Positions 11,801 through 24,629 of a stretch of DNA of 64,000 nucleotides are shown here, piece after piece. Origin of the DNA: Owenia fusiformis. Lineage: Eukaryota; Annelida; Polychaeta; Sabellida; Oweniidae. The translations under genes and the position numbers were made by a program. Within the stretch, counting starts at the first letter, position 1, and the number at the start of each line of letters is the position of its first letter. A model generated the notes under the pieces. The model did not search any database and had not been told where the DNA came from. It was given only the letters and a program-made list of their open reading frames with translations. Location: positions 11,559,278-11,623,277 of the forward strand of contig CAIIXF020000008.1 in assembly GCA_903813345.2 (NCBI GenBank), in the 5' to 3' direction.

Positions 11801-14800
11801 ACAGAACTACTTAACTACAGTTCTGTATTTATGCTGATGTGCATTATAACATATAAATAAAACAAACAAAACAAATCATACTGAATAATGTCAATGAGAT
11901 TTCATTGCTAACATGGTTTTATTTGCATGAAATTCAAAATTAAATTGCTTTAGTATTGCTCTAACTGAAGGATCTGTGTTCTTGTATATCAACATATATC
12001 CCATCTCTTATAGTGGACCTGCTGTAATGTCAGTGACCCTATCTTACCAAGGCTACATTGAAATATGAGGGGAAAGTCCATAATATTCCAGAAAATTGTT
12101 GAACTTGAAAACATCAATAATTGATTATGCCCATTTCAAGTTTTATATCCTCTCATGGGAATTTAATTTATTGGATATGTGTCATTGATACTTTCTTCCG
12201 CAAGATACCATTATTCAAGGTTTTATCCCAAAATTTAATGCTGTTTACTATAAAAAAAAGTTTTATATCAGCAAAATTTACCTAGAAATTTTTCATCAGA
12301 GCAAACTGTATGGAACTTTTGGATAATGTCGAAACACCAAAGTTGTTAAAGTTGTAATCAAACCATTTTGCTCGATTCAGAGATATTAATGCTATCTTAC
12401 CATATGAAAGCCACACTTTAAGATGGTGAATCATCAACAATTCCAAACATTCATTTTATCATGATATCGGGGATATAAGGTCAACATGAGTCTATTTCGT
12501 GGCAAAACTGATTTCATTTTCAGACCAGAAATTTTACATCACGTAACATGACGTGTGTTGTTGAAACAATTTGCCGCGAAATACGATTTTGTAGATAAAA
12601 ATGAAACCCTGGCTTTCAAAATTGAGTTATTCTCTCTTATGTTGAGCCAATTATAGCCTGATTGAGGCTATTCTCATCAATTTTGAAAAGGGTATAATAT
12701 CACTTGCAACTGAGTGCAGAATCAGTCGAGCTGAAACGCTATTGAAAGCATGTAAGTTATACAACAGCAAACATTGCCAGTGTTTGGGGATTAAAACTTA
12801 TTATTGGGTTAACATTTTCAGTTATCGATATACGGTTTCACAAATGCATTTCAATCAATTCCTTGAATATGTAATGAATAATATTGCAGTGCTCTTTCCT
12901 CAAGAATTTCTTTTTGTGAAGTTCAATTAGCACTCATCTCTATAATTTCAGTTCCCATTAGGAAAATTTCATTTAGATTGAAGGTGCATTGGTAAATCTA
13001 TAAATATGGCAAAGGGAAAGGAACGAAAAGTAAAGCATCTAAAACAAGTAATTAATAGAACAATTCCCAGTATCCCAAAATACAACATATTTCTGCTTCT
13101 TCTTGGGATTTGTGCCATCTCCTGTCAAAGGAGAATGTGATAGGTAAATACACTGTGTCCCTTGTCACGTCTTTTGTCATTGAATTTTTATGAATAATTT
13201 ACCTACATTCACATTACAATATGATTCAAAGGAGTGTTTGTAAATACATTGGACTCTAGTCATCAGTGTTCTCTTGCTTCATTACATCAACCATGGTAAA
13301 ACACTTTATACCATAAATTTCTCGTACATCTGTATGTATCCCTAATGACAAAAATATATGCATGGTTATAAATGAAGCACAATCCAAAGCTATAAAATAT
13401 GAATAAAATGCTCCACTCATATGAAACGATCTTTGAACCAAATGTTGATGAAGAAGACTTTTGTTTGGGCATTTTATGATAAATTAATGTTCAAATTATT
13501 TTGAGGTCTCACAACTTAAAAACTTACTTAAATGTAAAACTAAAAATGGTTGGAATTGCCACTAAAAAGCATTTGATTAATCATAATAATTATGATGTCA
13601 ATCTTGTATGTAATTATGAAATAAGAGCTGAAATATGAAGTATGAATAACAAAATTACAAATCAACTAAATAACATGAATAACAGATGGTACTGTTTGAA
13701 CATAACAATGTTGACAAATGTTTATGGTTTCTTTTCATAAAATCATGTTCTTATAACAAACATATGTTATACCTTTCAATTGACTAGAATGTCATGACAT
13801 CAAAATGTTGATGATGTTTACACTATACTTGAGAATTACATTTCTATATCTATATTTTTAATTAAGTTTTTGCCCTAGCCTGCATTTAAACTTGATCAAT
13901 AGAAAGAGGAGGGAAAGCATCATAGCTTTAGAGATGACAGACATAATTAAGTCTTTTGTTTTCCACCTTCGTTTGTCATCAGCTAGTTTACAAAACAACA
14001 TGTTATGATGTTTTAATCGATGTTATCATATGCCTTACATCTTTCTCTCTCTTGATGTAAAATGACAACCTATGATATTAATCGATACGCCAGAAATTAA
14101 CATGTTACTATTTGAAGCATTGTTTGTCTGTCAATCTGACCAATCACAATGATGTCTTCTCACTCCAGATATACATTATATACATTTGTCTTCTTTGAAC
14201 CCTGGAGTTATTCCCCCTCTAATCAATAGACAACTAACTCTGGGCTTCTGTGCTTCATCATAGCTGATGTAACATTTATGAACTGTTCTTTATGTGTAAC
14301 ATCCTATGTAAGGAATCCAATGGCATGCCTTACCTGTCTGGGCAATAGGGGAAATAATTTAATGCAGAAACAGTTGTTTTCTCAAGGATGTCTGGAACCA
14401 TATTATATCTCTAATGTAAATGTTAAAGGTTGTATGGGGAATTTATATTTTCCCTTACCTACTAGGAATACCTCTTTGTTGAATATCATGCTGATTTCTG
14501 TGACTGCAATGATCAGGCAATGTGCTACTTTGTCATTGGGATGATGTTCATATAACTTCTTTGTGATCCATTCATAGAGTTACCTATAGAGGTAGAATAT
14601 GTTCATTTGTGTCACTGTATTTTGGACAATGTTCAATGTGTGTATGGCTTTTATTGAATGGTATATTGAAGGTGGTATTCAGCTTTCTTCGGTTTGGTCC
14701 ATTCATATGCTTATCAATTGTGTTACTCTATTTCACAGGATCTCTACATTAATCAGGCAATGTTCAATGTCTTTCAATGTGTGCATTTCAAGTACACTGT

Positions 14801-15700
14801 AACCCATAATACACAGAATTTTACTGACCAGTTCTTTATGATATTGCAATATAAGCATTAGTGATAAGACATCACTCTTATGCACCAAAATGTTACAAAA
14901 GTTAAAAAGCATCTATCTCTGAATTACAGCATTGAACTACTCGAAACTGAATTACTTGTTCCTTTCATACACAAATCGTTTTGATGTTGTTTGATTTCAG
15001 ATGAATAAAACATCAGAAATATTTTAAGGTAAGAAATAAACATCTATCCCTTTTTGTGAAAAGAATACTATTGTAACAATATTGTTTGTTTTAGGTGTTT
15101 ATATATTGAGGTTGTGTAATTAAGTAAATGTTTTTTCTAGCATCCAAGGCGGAAAGCGCGGGAGGATAGGACCCTGAGCAATATATTACATCTTATTAAG
15201 AATGCAAGAGAGTTCACCGAAAGGATACAATTTCACACATGAGTGGTTTTATTGTTAACATTATAACAAAAAGTAAATATGTTAATGATATTGTTTTGTG
15301 GTTAATTTGATTTGATGGTGTAAATATTTCTTTTATGTTCCTTTGATTGAAATATACTGTGAATATGAACTTATCAGATTATCTTAAATGTTGTTTTGTC
15401 TCCAACATCTCCGTTCTGTAAAATCACTTGATTCATCACTATTTTGTTTGTCAGAAAGCTCATAAAACACTCAAGATAACACAGATAAGTTTAATAAGTA
15501 AGTAAATCAAATTCATTATACAATAATTGGAAGATTGATTTATCTCTTTGTATAAAAATGTTCGGACACAACTGAGAGAATGACTGAGACATAATGTAAA
15601 TTGGGAAAAATTGTAGCAGGACTATTACCATATAACCCCTTCATGTAGCCATTGTATCTCAATTTTTCAATTAATTTACTGATATATAGACTCAGTTACA
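11801..15700. other. intergenic, no gene seen
   Basis: Only short frames (e.g. 12742-12930, 13256-13472, 14278-14544, 14599-14802) without recognisable motifs. No repeat was noticed apart from AT-rich sequence. Confidence 0.6.
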
Positions 15701-15896
15701 TATACAGGGTGTCTCACAAAATGTACCCAAAAGTATATCAAGAGCACAGATAAACCAATCAATATTTTCAGACATTTTTGCATGGTCATGTAGCCAAAAC
15801 ATGAAAGTTTTCTCCCCAATACACCATTTTTATTTCAGTCTTGTCTTTTTGATGCTTCTAACCCTTTACCTTTTACACCACATAATCGATGTAACC

Positions 15897-16097
15897 TTAT
15901 ATTCCGATGACAGCCTGTATCCTCACTGCTACATTGTTCATCACATATGATAATAATTCTGGTGGAATGTTTTGGATTTCTCTTTGGATGTTGCCCTTAG
16001 GTTGTTCTAGGTCTTTTTGCTTGGAATGAGCATTAAAACACTCCTTCAAATAGCCACAGAGAATGATGTTTGAGGATGACGATGGCAGAACAAACAC
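15897..16097 (-). pseudogene. mariner-like transposase C-terminal fragment, left arm
   Basis: The minus strand encodes a transposase tail with GYLKECFNAHSK, then LEQPKGNIQREIQNIPPELL and VMNNVAVRIQ. This matches the mariner layout FFLWGYLK...LEELK..I..EI..IP. The catalytic DDD core is absent. Its coding sense points to the left end of the foldback element, as a 3' end should. Mirror copy at 16339-16500. Confidence 0.7.
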
Positions 16098-16338
16098 AGA
16101 TAATCATGTCAATTATCGGCAAATAATTCAGGAGTTACCTTCCAGAGTTAGGCAGGCTAGCCTGGAGACCAAATCATATCCAAATGAAAACACAGTGGTC
16201 TCAAATTGATACACAAACAAAAGCTACACTAGAATCCCAAACAATGCAGTTTCTTGAACCTCTGACCTCTCTGTATAAGGGGGCTATAAGACATTGTGAG
16301 GGCCTCCCTATTCACCATATTTGACGGCCCATACTTTT

Positions 16339-16500
16339 TTCTGTGAGGCTATTTGAAGGACCATTTTTATGCTACACCCAAGCTAAATGACCTAGAAGAA
16401 CTTAAGACCAGCATACGAAAAGAAATCAAAACATTCCACCAGATATATCAAATGTGATGAACAATGTAGTAGTAAGGATGCAGACTGTCATCGAAATATG
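16339..16500 (+). pseudogene. mariner-like transposase C-terminal fragment, right arm
   Basis: The plus strand reads FFL-stop-GYLKDHFYATPKLN and DLEELKTSIRKEI before decaying into stops. The TGA sits where mariners have Trp in FFLWGYLK, a simple TGG to TGA change. It mirrors the left-arm fragment. Confidence 0.7.
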
Positions 16501-17103
16501 AGGTTACATTGAATATGTGGTGTAAAAGGTAACGGGTTAAAGTATCAAAAAGGCAAAACTGAATTAAAAACTATGTATAGGGGGAAAAACTTTCATCTTT
16601 TATCTACAAGACCATGCAAAAAATGTCTGAAATATTGATTGGTTTGTCTATGGTGTTGATATACTTTTGGGTACATTTTTTGAGACACCCTATATAAGAG
16701 ACATAATCACTATGTATTACCATGAAGGTTACATCAAGGCGATTTGCAAAATTGTGCGGTAAAGATAACAAAAAATGGCGGATGGAAAGGACAGCATGTC
16801 CTTTTAAACTAGTTCCATTCGGTGAGGTATATATGGATGGTTATAAAGACTAAGTTAAAACTGCTGTGTAGTCTACAAGAAGCAGAATATAAGCTGTAAA
16901 CCTACCGGCTGAGAGATCCAAGTTCATGATTTTTAGTCCATTCTAGTGTTTTTCTCAGTATATGTGCCTCAGAGCCACTCAAAGTACATACTGTAAGTAA
17001 ACTGTATTTAAACAAACCATAAAATGACAAACCCAGAACAGGAATGTGGATTGTTAATAATAAGGTTTCAATAGACTAATACGCGATAGAAAACATAGTC
17101 ACA

Positions 17104-17753
17104 TATGGCCTAGTCACATAGCCCAGCCGATGAGGTTACGATGAGCCAGCGATGCAATTTTCACCGAACTCGGCCAAACACCGGCCGGACATCCGTGGCG
17201 TTTGTTGCTTAAAACCGCATCGGTGGTAGCTCGGTGAAATTTTAACTTCAGAGCTCCCTCATCATGTCATCGCAGCCCCATCGTAACCACATCGGAAAAC
17301 ACGTCGGCCGGTGCACGGCTGAGTTTCGGCCGGTGTCCCGTGCACCTGAGACAACCAGAGGACGAGGTTTTTTAACGGACAGAGGCCGAGCTCCGACCGA
17401 GCTCCGGCCGATGTGGGACAGAGCATCGGCCAGTCAATGTTCAAAGCCCGTTAACAACCCGGCCGGCGATTGCACAGTGTCCTGTTACCTGCTCGGGTAC
17501 CGGCCATATTCCTTCCGATGTCCGGCCCACCTCCGGCCGGTAGTTGCTGCGACATCGGCAGAAAAAACTACCATTTTGAGACAGACTCCGTACAGTCACC
17601 TGCCGGTGTTCGGTCGGTCGCCTGAAGATGTCCGGACGGAGTCCGTTCACGTCACCGAGCTCTGCTTCCGATGAGGAGAGCTCGGTGGCACCAAAAAAAT
17701 CCATCGAGCTCTACCGATGCCGGACATCGGCCGGGCTATGTGACTAGGCCATA
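17104..17753. mobile_element. GC-rich MITE, ~21-bp TIRs, possible 3-bp target duplication
   Basis: TATGGCCTAGTCACATAGCC at 17104 is mirrored at the right end (to 17753), with one mismatch and then GCCGATG continuing the match. ACA flanks both sides. The interior is far richer in G+C than its surroundings and packed with CATCGGCCGG and CTCCGGCCG motifs and internal inversions (GATGAGGTTACGATG against CATCGTAACCACATC). The 136-codon frame at 17264-17674 is best explained by the low stop density of GC-rich DNA. A 3-bp duplication would suit a Harbinger-like element. Confidence 0.75.
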
Positions 17754-17999
17754 ACATAAATATCTTTCACAATGCATCACTTCAAGTGGGACAAATTTTC
17801 ATAGGTCCATTGATTAAACCAAATTCTCCCAACCTTAAAACCATGTTTAGTGCGTATTGTCGGGACAATAAAGGTCATTCTAATTTCAAGTTACATCCCT
17901 CACATTTGATATAAGTCAAACATATATAAACATGACATCAAACCCACGTTATATACACGAGAACTTGCTTCTTTTTCATATCGAGTCTCAGCTTCCGGG

Positions 18000-18800
18000 A
18001 ATTAAGTCGGTGACTTCACCGTAGAACATTTCATCGTCAGTTTCGAAAAATATTCTTTTGAATCACAAGCGATATGAAATGAATCACACCATGAACACTT
18101 TCTGGGCATAAATACAATGTTTTTTATTAAAACAATATGTTTCCTTTCAAGGAAAGTACCCATGGTGATAAAAATATCAATCAAACAATTCAAAAATTCA
18201 TGAATAGGGACTCCATGTCAACATTTTTTTCAAAATGTTGAACCTATTTACTCAAAAGAGGATCTTCTTTTTCTGGTTTTTATTGCATGAAAAGATTATT
18301 CAACAAGGGGTCTAAAACTTCTTCAAAAGTAGAATGGTATTGAAAGTCTTGTTTTGAAGATATCAATTTTCGATAACCAAAATTATGCTGAAAACAATGG
18401 ATAGCACGAGTTTTCCCTATGGGAAAATAACATGGAGTATGTGGTTTTTAACTTTAACGGATTTCTATATGCATCCCCTTTTCATAAATCGTTAATATAG
18501 TGGAGAAGAAACTTTTGATATGTTTAAATTGAAAAAATCAAGATCATGTTTTCAGAAAATGAGCCTTACATTTTAAAAAAAATGCAAAGGTGGGGTCTTT
18601 ATCCATATTTTTTCGGAGAGTTAGAATGATATTTTACTATCATGGGGACTTCATTTGAAAGAAAACAAATTGTTTTAATAAAAAATACTGTATTGGTGGC
18701 CAGAAAGTACCCATGGTGAAAGATATGACCGTCTAAAATCACTTGCCATACTGCACATGGACCTTTTATGTAATTTTGAATTTCAAAACCGACCTTTGCT
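18000..18800. repeat. diverged inverted repeat pair
   Basis: The left arm (about 18000-18225) and right arm (about 18600-18800) mirror each other. The clearest block is TTGTTTTAATAAAAAA with AGTACCCATGGTG on its two sides. Both arms keep a similar frame (ERK.IVLIKN...ARK on the minus strand of the left arm), so the source may have been coding. Spacer about 380 bp. Confidence 0.45.
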
Positions 18801-18829
18801 TTCTCTTCCATCGTGGCCATTTTATTGGA

Positions 18830-20720
18830 TCAATCAGTGTACGTAGCAGTCCAGTCTCATTGTCAGAGGTGGCGTAACCATCATGGTAATACATGGTGAT
18901 AATGCAACATCCTTTTTGGAAGTCAAATTAGTTAAAAACAGTCCCATTTCCTCATAGATGTAAATAATTGGAATCGACTGAAGTAAAAGATCACATTCCT
19001 GATATGTGCCTAAAACATCAATTGATGGCTCCCTATAAAGTACACGTTGTATTTGGTAGAATGCTGTAAAAATGGTCAATTAGAACATTATTTAATACCT
19101 CCTCTTCAATTATATCTCATTTGGGATTAATAAGTCAAGCTAATAGTAGTTTTTCTATTTTTCACTGGCATGTATAGCAGTAAAGTACTATGCATAAATA
19201 ACCTATATGTTTTGTCTGCATTTACTTACTGATATTGTTTATCTTGATACAAAAGCATTTCTCTGGTGAACCATAATGACGTATCAATAAGAACAATCAA
19301 ATATACATACATATTGTGAGAGGTATGGACATTAGTACAATCTGTTTCAAGTTTAGAAAAAACAAGAATATCGTAACTGAAAAACATTGAAACTACCATG
19401 ATCATGATTATCAAACAAGATTATTTGAAAAACAAAAACACCCATAAATCAAATGGTCTATCCCAATAGAGGGATCGAAACCAGTTATAGTTTTTTCCTG
19501 ATAACTGATGTGAAATATTGTGTTTTATGGATTATGACATTGGTTTTGCTGATGGATATTGACCCTTTGATAGGGTTATGGACTTTGAAACTGGATTTTG
19601 TCAGTCCCACATCAAACTCTTTGATATAGACATCATCCCACATCTTGTATGCATACCAGTTTCTACAACTATTTTTGATGTTATCAATTTAAAATTTCTT
19701 CAACATGTATTGTTATGATCTGTATGAATAAAATGTCCCTTGGTGTTATGGTCTCAGATTGTGATAATTGTACTTGAATGGTGGGGGGATATATTATACA
19801 TCGTTATTCGTTAAGATTATGGTTTGGGAAAGTTTGGGTTTGTTTTTCTTATGATTGGTGTACTTTTTTGTTTTAATTTTCTGTTACAATTTTTAGTCAT
19901 ATCCCTTTGGCACATATTAACACATGATTTACTTGTTTTTGCTGTCCAAACTTAGTGTGTGGCTTTTTATCGATCGCCTTTAGGTTTTTGGTAATCTGAC
20001 TGCATAGCACTGAGCAGCTTTCAAATCAGATACAAGTTCTGTAAAATGCAGAGATATGTACTGACTGGTCATCAACACCTATTGCTGTAGGAAGACAATG
20101 GCAACATTTCAATTATTTATTGTATATCTAGTTCCTTGTATTTTTGGTTCCTTCCATTGTCCATTGGGAATAACTTACCTAGATTTTCAAGTAATCAATG
20201 TTTAGCTGAAACAAAGTTAATGCATCTGAATAACATCAATACAAAAGTACTTTTGTGACATAATCTACAATATAGAGCAGACTTATATGAGCAATGCAGG
20301 GTGTGAATCTCAGACTTTTAAACAGACAATTATATTGTTTTAACAAGGTCAGTACTTTATTACACAATATTAGCAATAATACGAGATTACAGTGTCGTTT
20401 TAATGACATCAGTAATTCACCATGTGAGACATAAATGAATATATTATGACATTCATTTTGTGTTTATATACATCTGTAAGCACATCCTAGTCTAGTGAAT
20501 TACCATTTTTTCAGTACATTTCATAAAACAATCTGGATTTCAGATTATACAGTGCAAATATATATTTCATTTTTTACCATTTTTAATTAATTTAAAGTCA
20601 AACTTAGTATGCTCTATCATGGGCTTTCAATTAGAAGCCCATGGTTCTATACATTACATTGAGTTACAACATATGTAGCATTTTATTTGATTTGATTGTA
20701 CATAAAACATTTAATACTCT
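18830..20720. other. intergenic, no gene seen
   Basis: AT-rich, short chance frames only (18834-19079, 19226-19414). Confidence 0.6.
20619..20646. repeat. short hairpin CATGGGCTTTC/GAAGCCCATG
   Basis: CATGGGCTTTCAATTAGAAG followed by CCCATG folds on itself. A relative (CATGGATTTTCAACTAGAAT then TGAAAGCCCATG) is at 3307-3339, so this is a dispersed palindrome. Confidence 0.5.
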
Positions 20721-20727
20721 ATATATA

Positions 20728-20890
20728 CAGTGAAACCTGTGTAAGTGGGAGTTTATACCACTAAAACGTGTTCCACCTGGAAAATTCCACTTACATAGGT
20801 TCATTCAACTTGAATTCAATTGGTCATGGGGCACTGAAATGGGTTTCACCTCATACAAAGCAGTTCCTTTCACTTCCGAGGTTTTACTTA
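20728..20890. mobile_element. short MITE, TA-flanked, TACAGTGAAACC family
   Basis: The left end CAGTGAAACCTGTGTAAGTG follows TA, and the right end AGGTTTTACT precedes TA, as degenerate inverted ends. The interior shares CACTTACATAGGTTCATTCA with 10.96 kb. It resembles mariner-derived MITEs. Confidence 0.5.
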
Positions 20891-20894
20891 GCAT

Positions 20895-22660
20895 AAGTTC
20901 AATAGTTTTAGATTATGTGTAATACCAAAAACAGAAACAAGACCCTTCTTTGCCCAAAAATAGAAAAGACAGTATTAGCAAGTTTAATGTCCGTGATTGA
21001 TAAAACACACGTTTTTTCAGATGCATCATCTGGATTTGATGGCAATGGTTTAAAACTGACATTGCAGGTACATGTATGTTTTTCTAATCATATCAATTAT
21101 ATTATATGTTGTGTAGCAGATAATTATCTCTGCTTTGGAAACCTTTCAGCTTAAAATATCAAGAAGGTTAGCACTGTAAAAACTGTCATTGGCAGATTAT
21201 GCTCTAAATTGACATGAACCAATGTCCATTTAATATTGACAATAAGTGGCTTGTATATCTATAGCTACATGTAAGTTGATTAAAAACCATATTCAAGAAC
21301 TATACAGATTGAATGGGTTCTATTATTGTTTATAATAGATCTGTTCACAGTAATCCACACATTTATGGTTAATAGTAATCTAATTGATTCATCTTCCTGT
21401 CTGTATGTGATAAGTGGCAAGTTGGATACAGTACCCTGTCATCCCCCAGATGGAAATTCAATATACAGCTATATTGGCTTCAGCTTTAATATTTTCTTGC
21501 GTCACCCATTTGATTACACATCCTTATGTCATTTTCTATGGTATATATCATATCAATTAGACGAAGGAGTGTAGACAGGTCTGTTGTAAATCTGTCTGGA
21601 GAAAAAACCTACAGCTAGACTAGTTCCCTAAGTAGAGATGTCAATATGGAAATGTATACCATATGGGAACAGAAATCATGAACAATTTTACAAATTAATG
21701 ATCAGTAAATGGTTCTGAGAGTGTATTATAAAGATTTCTATGTATCAAAGAATCTGATGTGCTGATACCACGTTTCTAACATTTAAGGATATCGGCCAAT
21801 CACATACTTCAATTTTACTTTCATAAACATATAGCAGGTCAACATGATCATTTACCTGAAAAAGTAAACAATCATACAAGTGATTCTTCAAGTACATCCT
21901 ACTTGAACATTGAATTCATTTTTCAGGTCCCAACACAATACAAGATTATCTGTTTAATTAATCATTTATCACATCATGTACTTCTATACAATAATCTATT
22001 CATACATTAATAGTTTCAGATTCTGCAACTAATGGGAAACATCATGTTACAATAGTACCCAAGGACTAAAATTGTCCTTCATTGCAGAGTTCCAGAACTC
22101 ATTGACAATTGTCTTGTTTTTTTCCAGGAAAGGAAAAAGTGCTGTGTTTTGATGATAAAACTACATGTGCTTCCCCAAGGCAAAGTTTTGCCTCGTGACT
22201 ACTTACTATCACCAAAAGGTTAAGTCATGGAACTTGGCAAACAAGACTTCTTTATGAAAGGCATCTCTACATACAAATGTTCTCATATTGATATAAATTC
22301 TACCTTGCCAATCATGTAAATTCTAAACTAAGTGCTTGTTGACCTTTCTAAAGGTCAAGATTCAAATTTTTAAAGTGACATGAGTTAAGTTTCCTAACTC
22401 AATGGATGGAAATGTTGGAGCAATGAATGTGGCAGAGCTCCAATTAGACCCTTTGAATGATCTCAGTCTTACTTGAAATCATTACAGTAAAGAAGGATTT
22501 ATCCCATTATGTAGAAGGATTTACATGGTATCCTTGACAAAGAATCCAGATTAGGGTTAATGTGATTGAAACCAGTTGCAAATAAATGGACACTTTTCAT
22601 TGAAGATATTTTTGTACATACAATCTATAATTCTGATGATAATTGAGGTTGTCATCAATT
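20895..22660. other. intergenic, no supported gene
   Basis: A frame at 20915-21154 contains SDASSGFDGNGLKLTLQ just before CAG|GTACAT, which could be a small exon end, but nothing else supports it. Otherwise empty. Confidence 0.5.
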
Positions 22661-22663
22661 ATT

Positions 22664-22870
22664 CAGGCCCGTCCGAAGGATTTCCAAAGAGGGAGGCTGA
22701 CTTTTGCATATGGATGGGTTGTGCTGCTGACACACCCCCTCAAAGCATTGATGGTGTAAAGGGGTGCAAGTTAGAGGGTCCTAGTCTTGGGGCATATTTG
22801 ATATTCTAAAAAAATGGAAAAAAGGGGGAGGGGTCAGTCGCCCTAATGTCCACCCCTTCGGACAGGCCTG
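22664..22870. mobile_element. 207-bp hAT-like MITE
   Basis: CAGGCCCGTCCGAAGG at the left and CAGGCCTGTCCGAAGG on the other strand at the right form 16-bp TIRs with one mismatch. TTATT on both sides could be part of a target duplication, though a clean 8-bp copy is not visible. The short frame at 22576-22809 overlaps it and is not a gene. Confidence 0.6.
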
Positions 22871-23204
22871 TTATTTATACAAAAGCACTAATGGCATTTA
22901 CAATTGTGAATGCAACAGTCCAAAAAAGCAATACCACTGACTAAATGATATTCATTTTATGTACAGTATTTACATGAGTTCCATCATGATCACACTTACA
23001 CACAGTGCATGTATACACTAGTATATCCCATGTTATATGCTATGTCATGTTATAATTTAGTCGTGTATATTTATTAATTATATTACATGATACAAATTTA
23101 TTTTTATTTTTTATTATAAATAGATCATGCTATGAAATATATATATTTAAATTATCAATTATTATACATTAGTCCCTCACAAATGTAGGATGACTTGTGA
23201 AGTG

Positions 23205-23370
23205 AATCAATGAATCAAGCAATAGGCCTATACATTCCAATGAATCAAGCAATAGGCCTATATATTAAATGAATCAAGCAATAGGCCCATATATTTCAAT
23301 AAATCAAGCATAAAGCCAACTTGGAAATGGGCCTATAAATTTCAATGAATCTAGCAATGGGCCTATTAAA
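23205..23370 (+). repeat. tandem array, ~30-bp unit, 4-5 copies
   Basis: The unit TGAATCAAGCAATAGGCCTA plus about 10 AT-rich bases starts at 23211, 23241 and 23270, and degenerates to 23370. Confidence 0.8.
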
Positions 23371-23530
23371 TAGCCTAATTGGGCTTATTTTATTGATTTC
23401 AGTGATTGTATTTTATTTTTCTTAATCAACAAAACAACTGTAATATATTTGAAAAATCAACTTATGATGACTGTGAGAAAGGTTAGATTGTAATTATACT
23501 GACTTGAAATACAAGACATTGAAATACATT

Positions 23531-23925
23531 TCAACATGTTATATTGAAGTACATCAACATCTTATACTGAAGTACATCAACATGCTATATTGAAGTGCAT
23601 CAACATGTTATTTTGAAGTACATCAACATGTTGTATTGAAGTACATCAACATGTTATTTTGAAGTACATCAACATGTTATATTGACGTACACCAACATGT
23701 TATATTAAAGTACATCAACATGTTATTTTGAAGTACATCAACATGTTATATTGACGTACACCAACATGTTATATTAAAGTACATCAACATGTTATATTGA
23801 AGAACATCAACATGTTATTTTGAAGTACATCAACATGTAATATTGACGTACACCAACATGTTATGTTAAAGTACATCAACATGTTATATTGAAGTACATC
23901 AACATATTATCTTGAAGTATTGTAA
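23531..23925 (+). repeat. 23-bp tandem array with 69-bp higher-order structure
   Basis: About 17 units of TTGAAGTACATCAACATGTT plus ATA/ATT. In the middle, three variants repeat as a set: TTTTGAAGTACATC, ATTGACGTACACC and ATTAAAGTACATC, giving a 69-bp higher-order repeat over two to three rounds. Confidence 0.85.
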
Positions 23926-24629
23926 GGAAATATGATTAACAATCAATTGAAATATAACAATCAACACATGGCTTAATTTAAAATAGATATTCATTAACAA
24001 TAAAACTCTGCTTCCTCATTCCTGGAGCACTATGTTCTGATATAGAAGGGAGTGTCTGTTTTGAATCGGGCAACAATGAGCGTAAATTAAAAAGTACAAG
24101 CCAATGTTGGAAATAAATTAGGCAAAGTTGGACAGTTTGTATGTATTCGTTTTGGTTTATCCCTTAATGTATATAAATATACATCATACATCATATGGAT
24201 TCTTCTGCTCAATAATTTGTAAAATATGGTATTTTAACTGAATGAAAAGGTAATTAAAAATAGATAAATTAAATAGATATGATCCTGAGGTGTTTGCTGG
24301 CATATGCAGTGCATGTTATATCAGGGAATGGTATGATATGAGGCTATGATAGTTGCATGCGCAATACAATAAATGAGCATATTCAAAGGCGAAACATATT
24401 TTCTAGAAATTTATGTTGAGTCAAATTAGAAGCGTCTGCCTGCCTCATAAAAATCTCATAAAACCTCAAGATGATTATGATATTAAAAGCTGATAATTAT
24501 ATTTTGAATCGCAGATGTTAATCAATTATTTATGTTCCATTGATTCCATTTAATAAACTTGCAAAAATATTTATATGTATTTATTGCCACGGCTTCTTTA
24601 AAGAACTCACACCATAAAAACCCACTACT

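Larger units (their letters stand above)
15705..16692. mobile_element. foldback mariner-like element (two opposed 3' ends)
   Basis: The termini CAGGGTGTCTCACAAAATG (left) and, on the other strand, TAGGGTGTCTCAAAAAATG (right) are flanked by TA at 15703-15704 and 16693-16694, the mariner target duplication. The inverted arms run about 365 bp each (to near 16070 and from near 16330), far longer than mariner TIRs, and each includes a transposase tail. It therefore looks like two 3' halves joined tail-out around a short unique centre, with the 5' halves lost. Confidence 0.8.

Noticed and set aside
17264-17674. 136-codon ORF in GC-rich DNA
   Set aside because: Lies within a TIR element; long frames are expected where stops are rare, and the sequence is motif repeats.
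20915-21154. Candidate small exon ending CAG|GTACAT
   Set aside because: Only a donor-like string and a short frame; no family similarity or partner exon.
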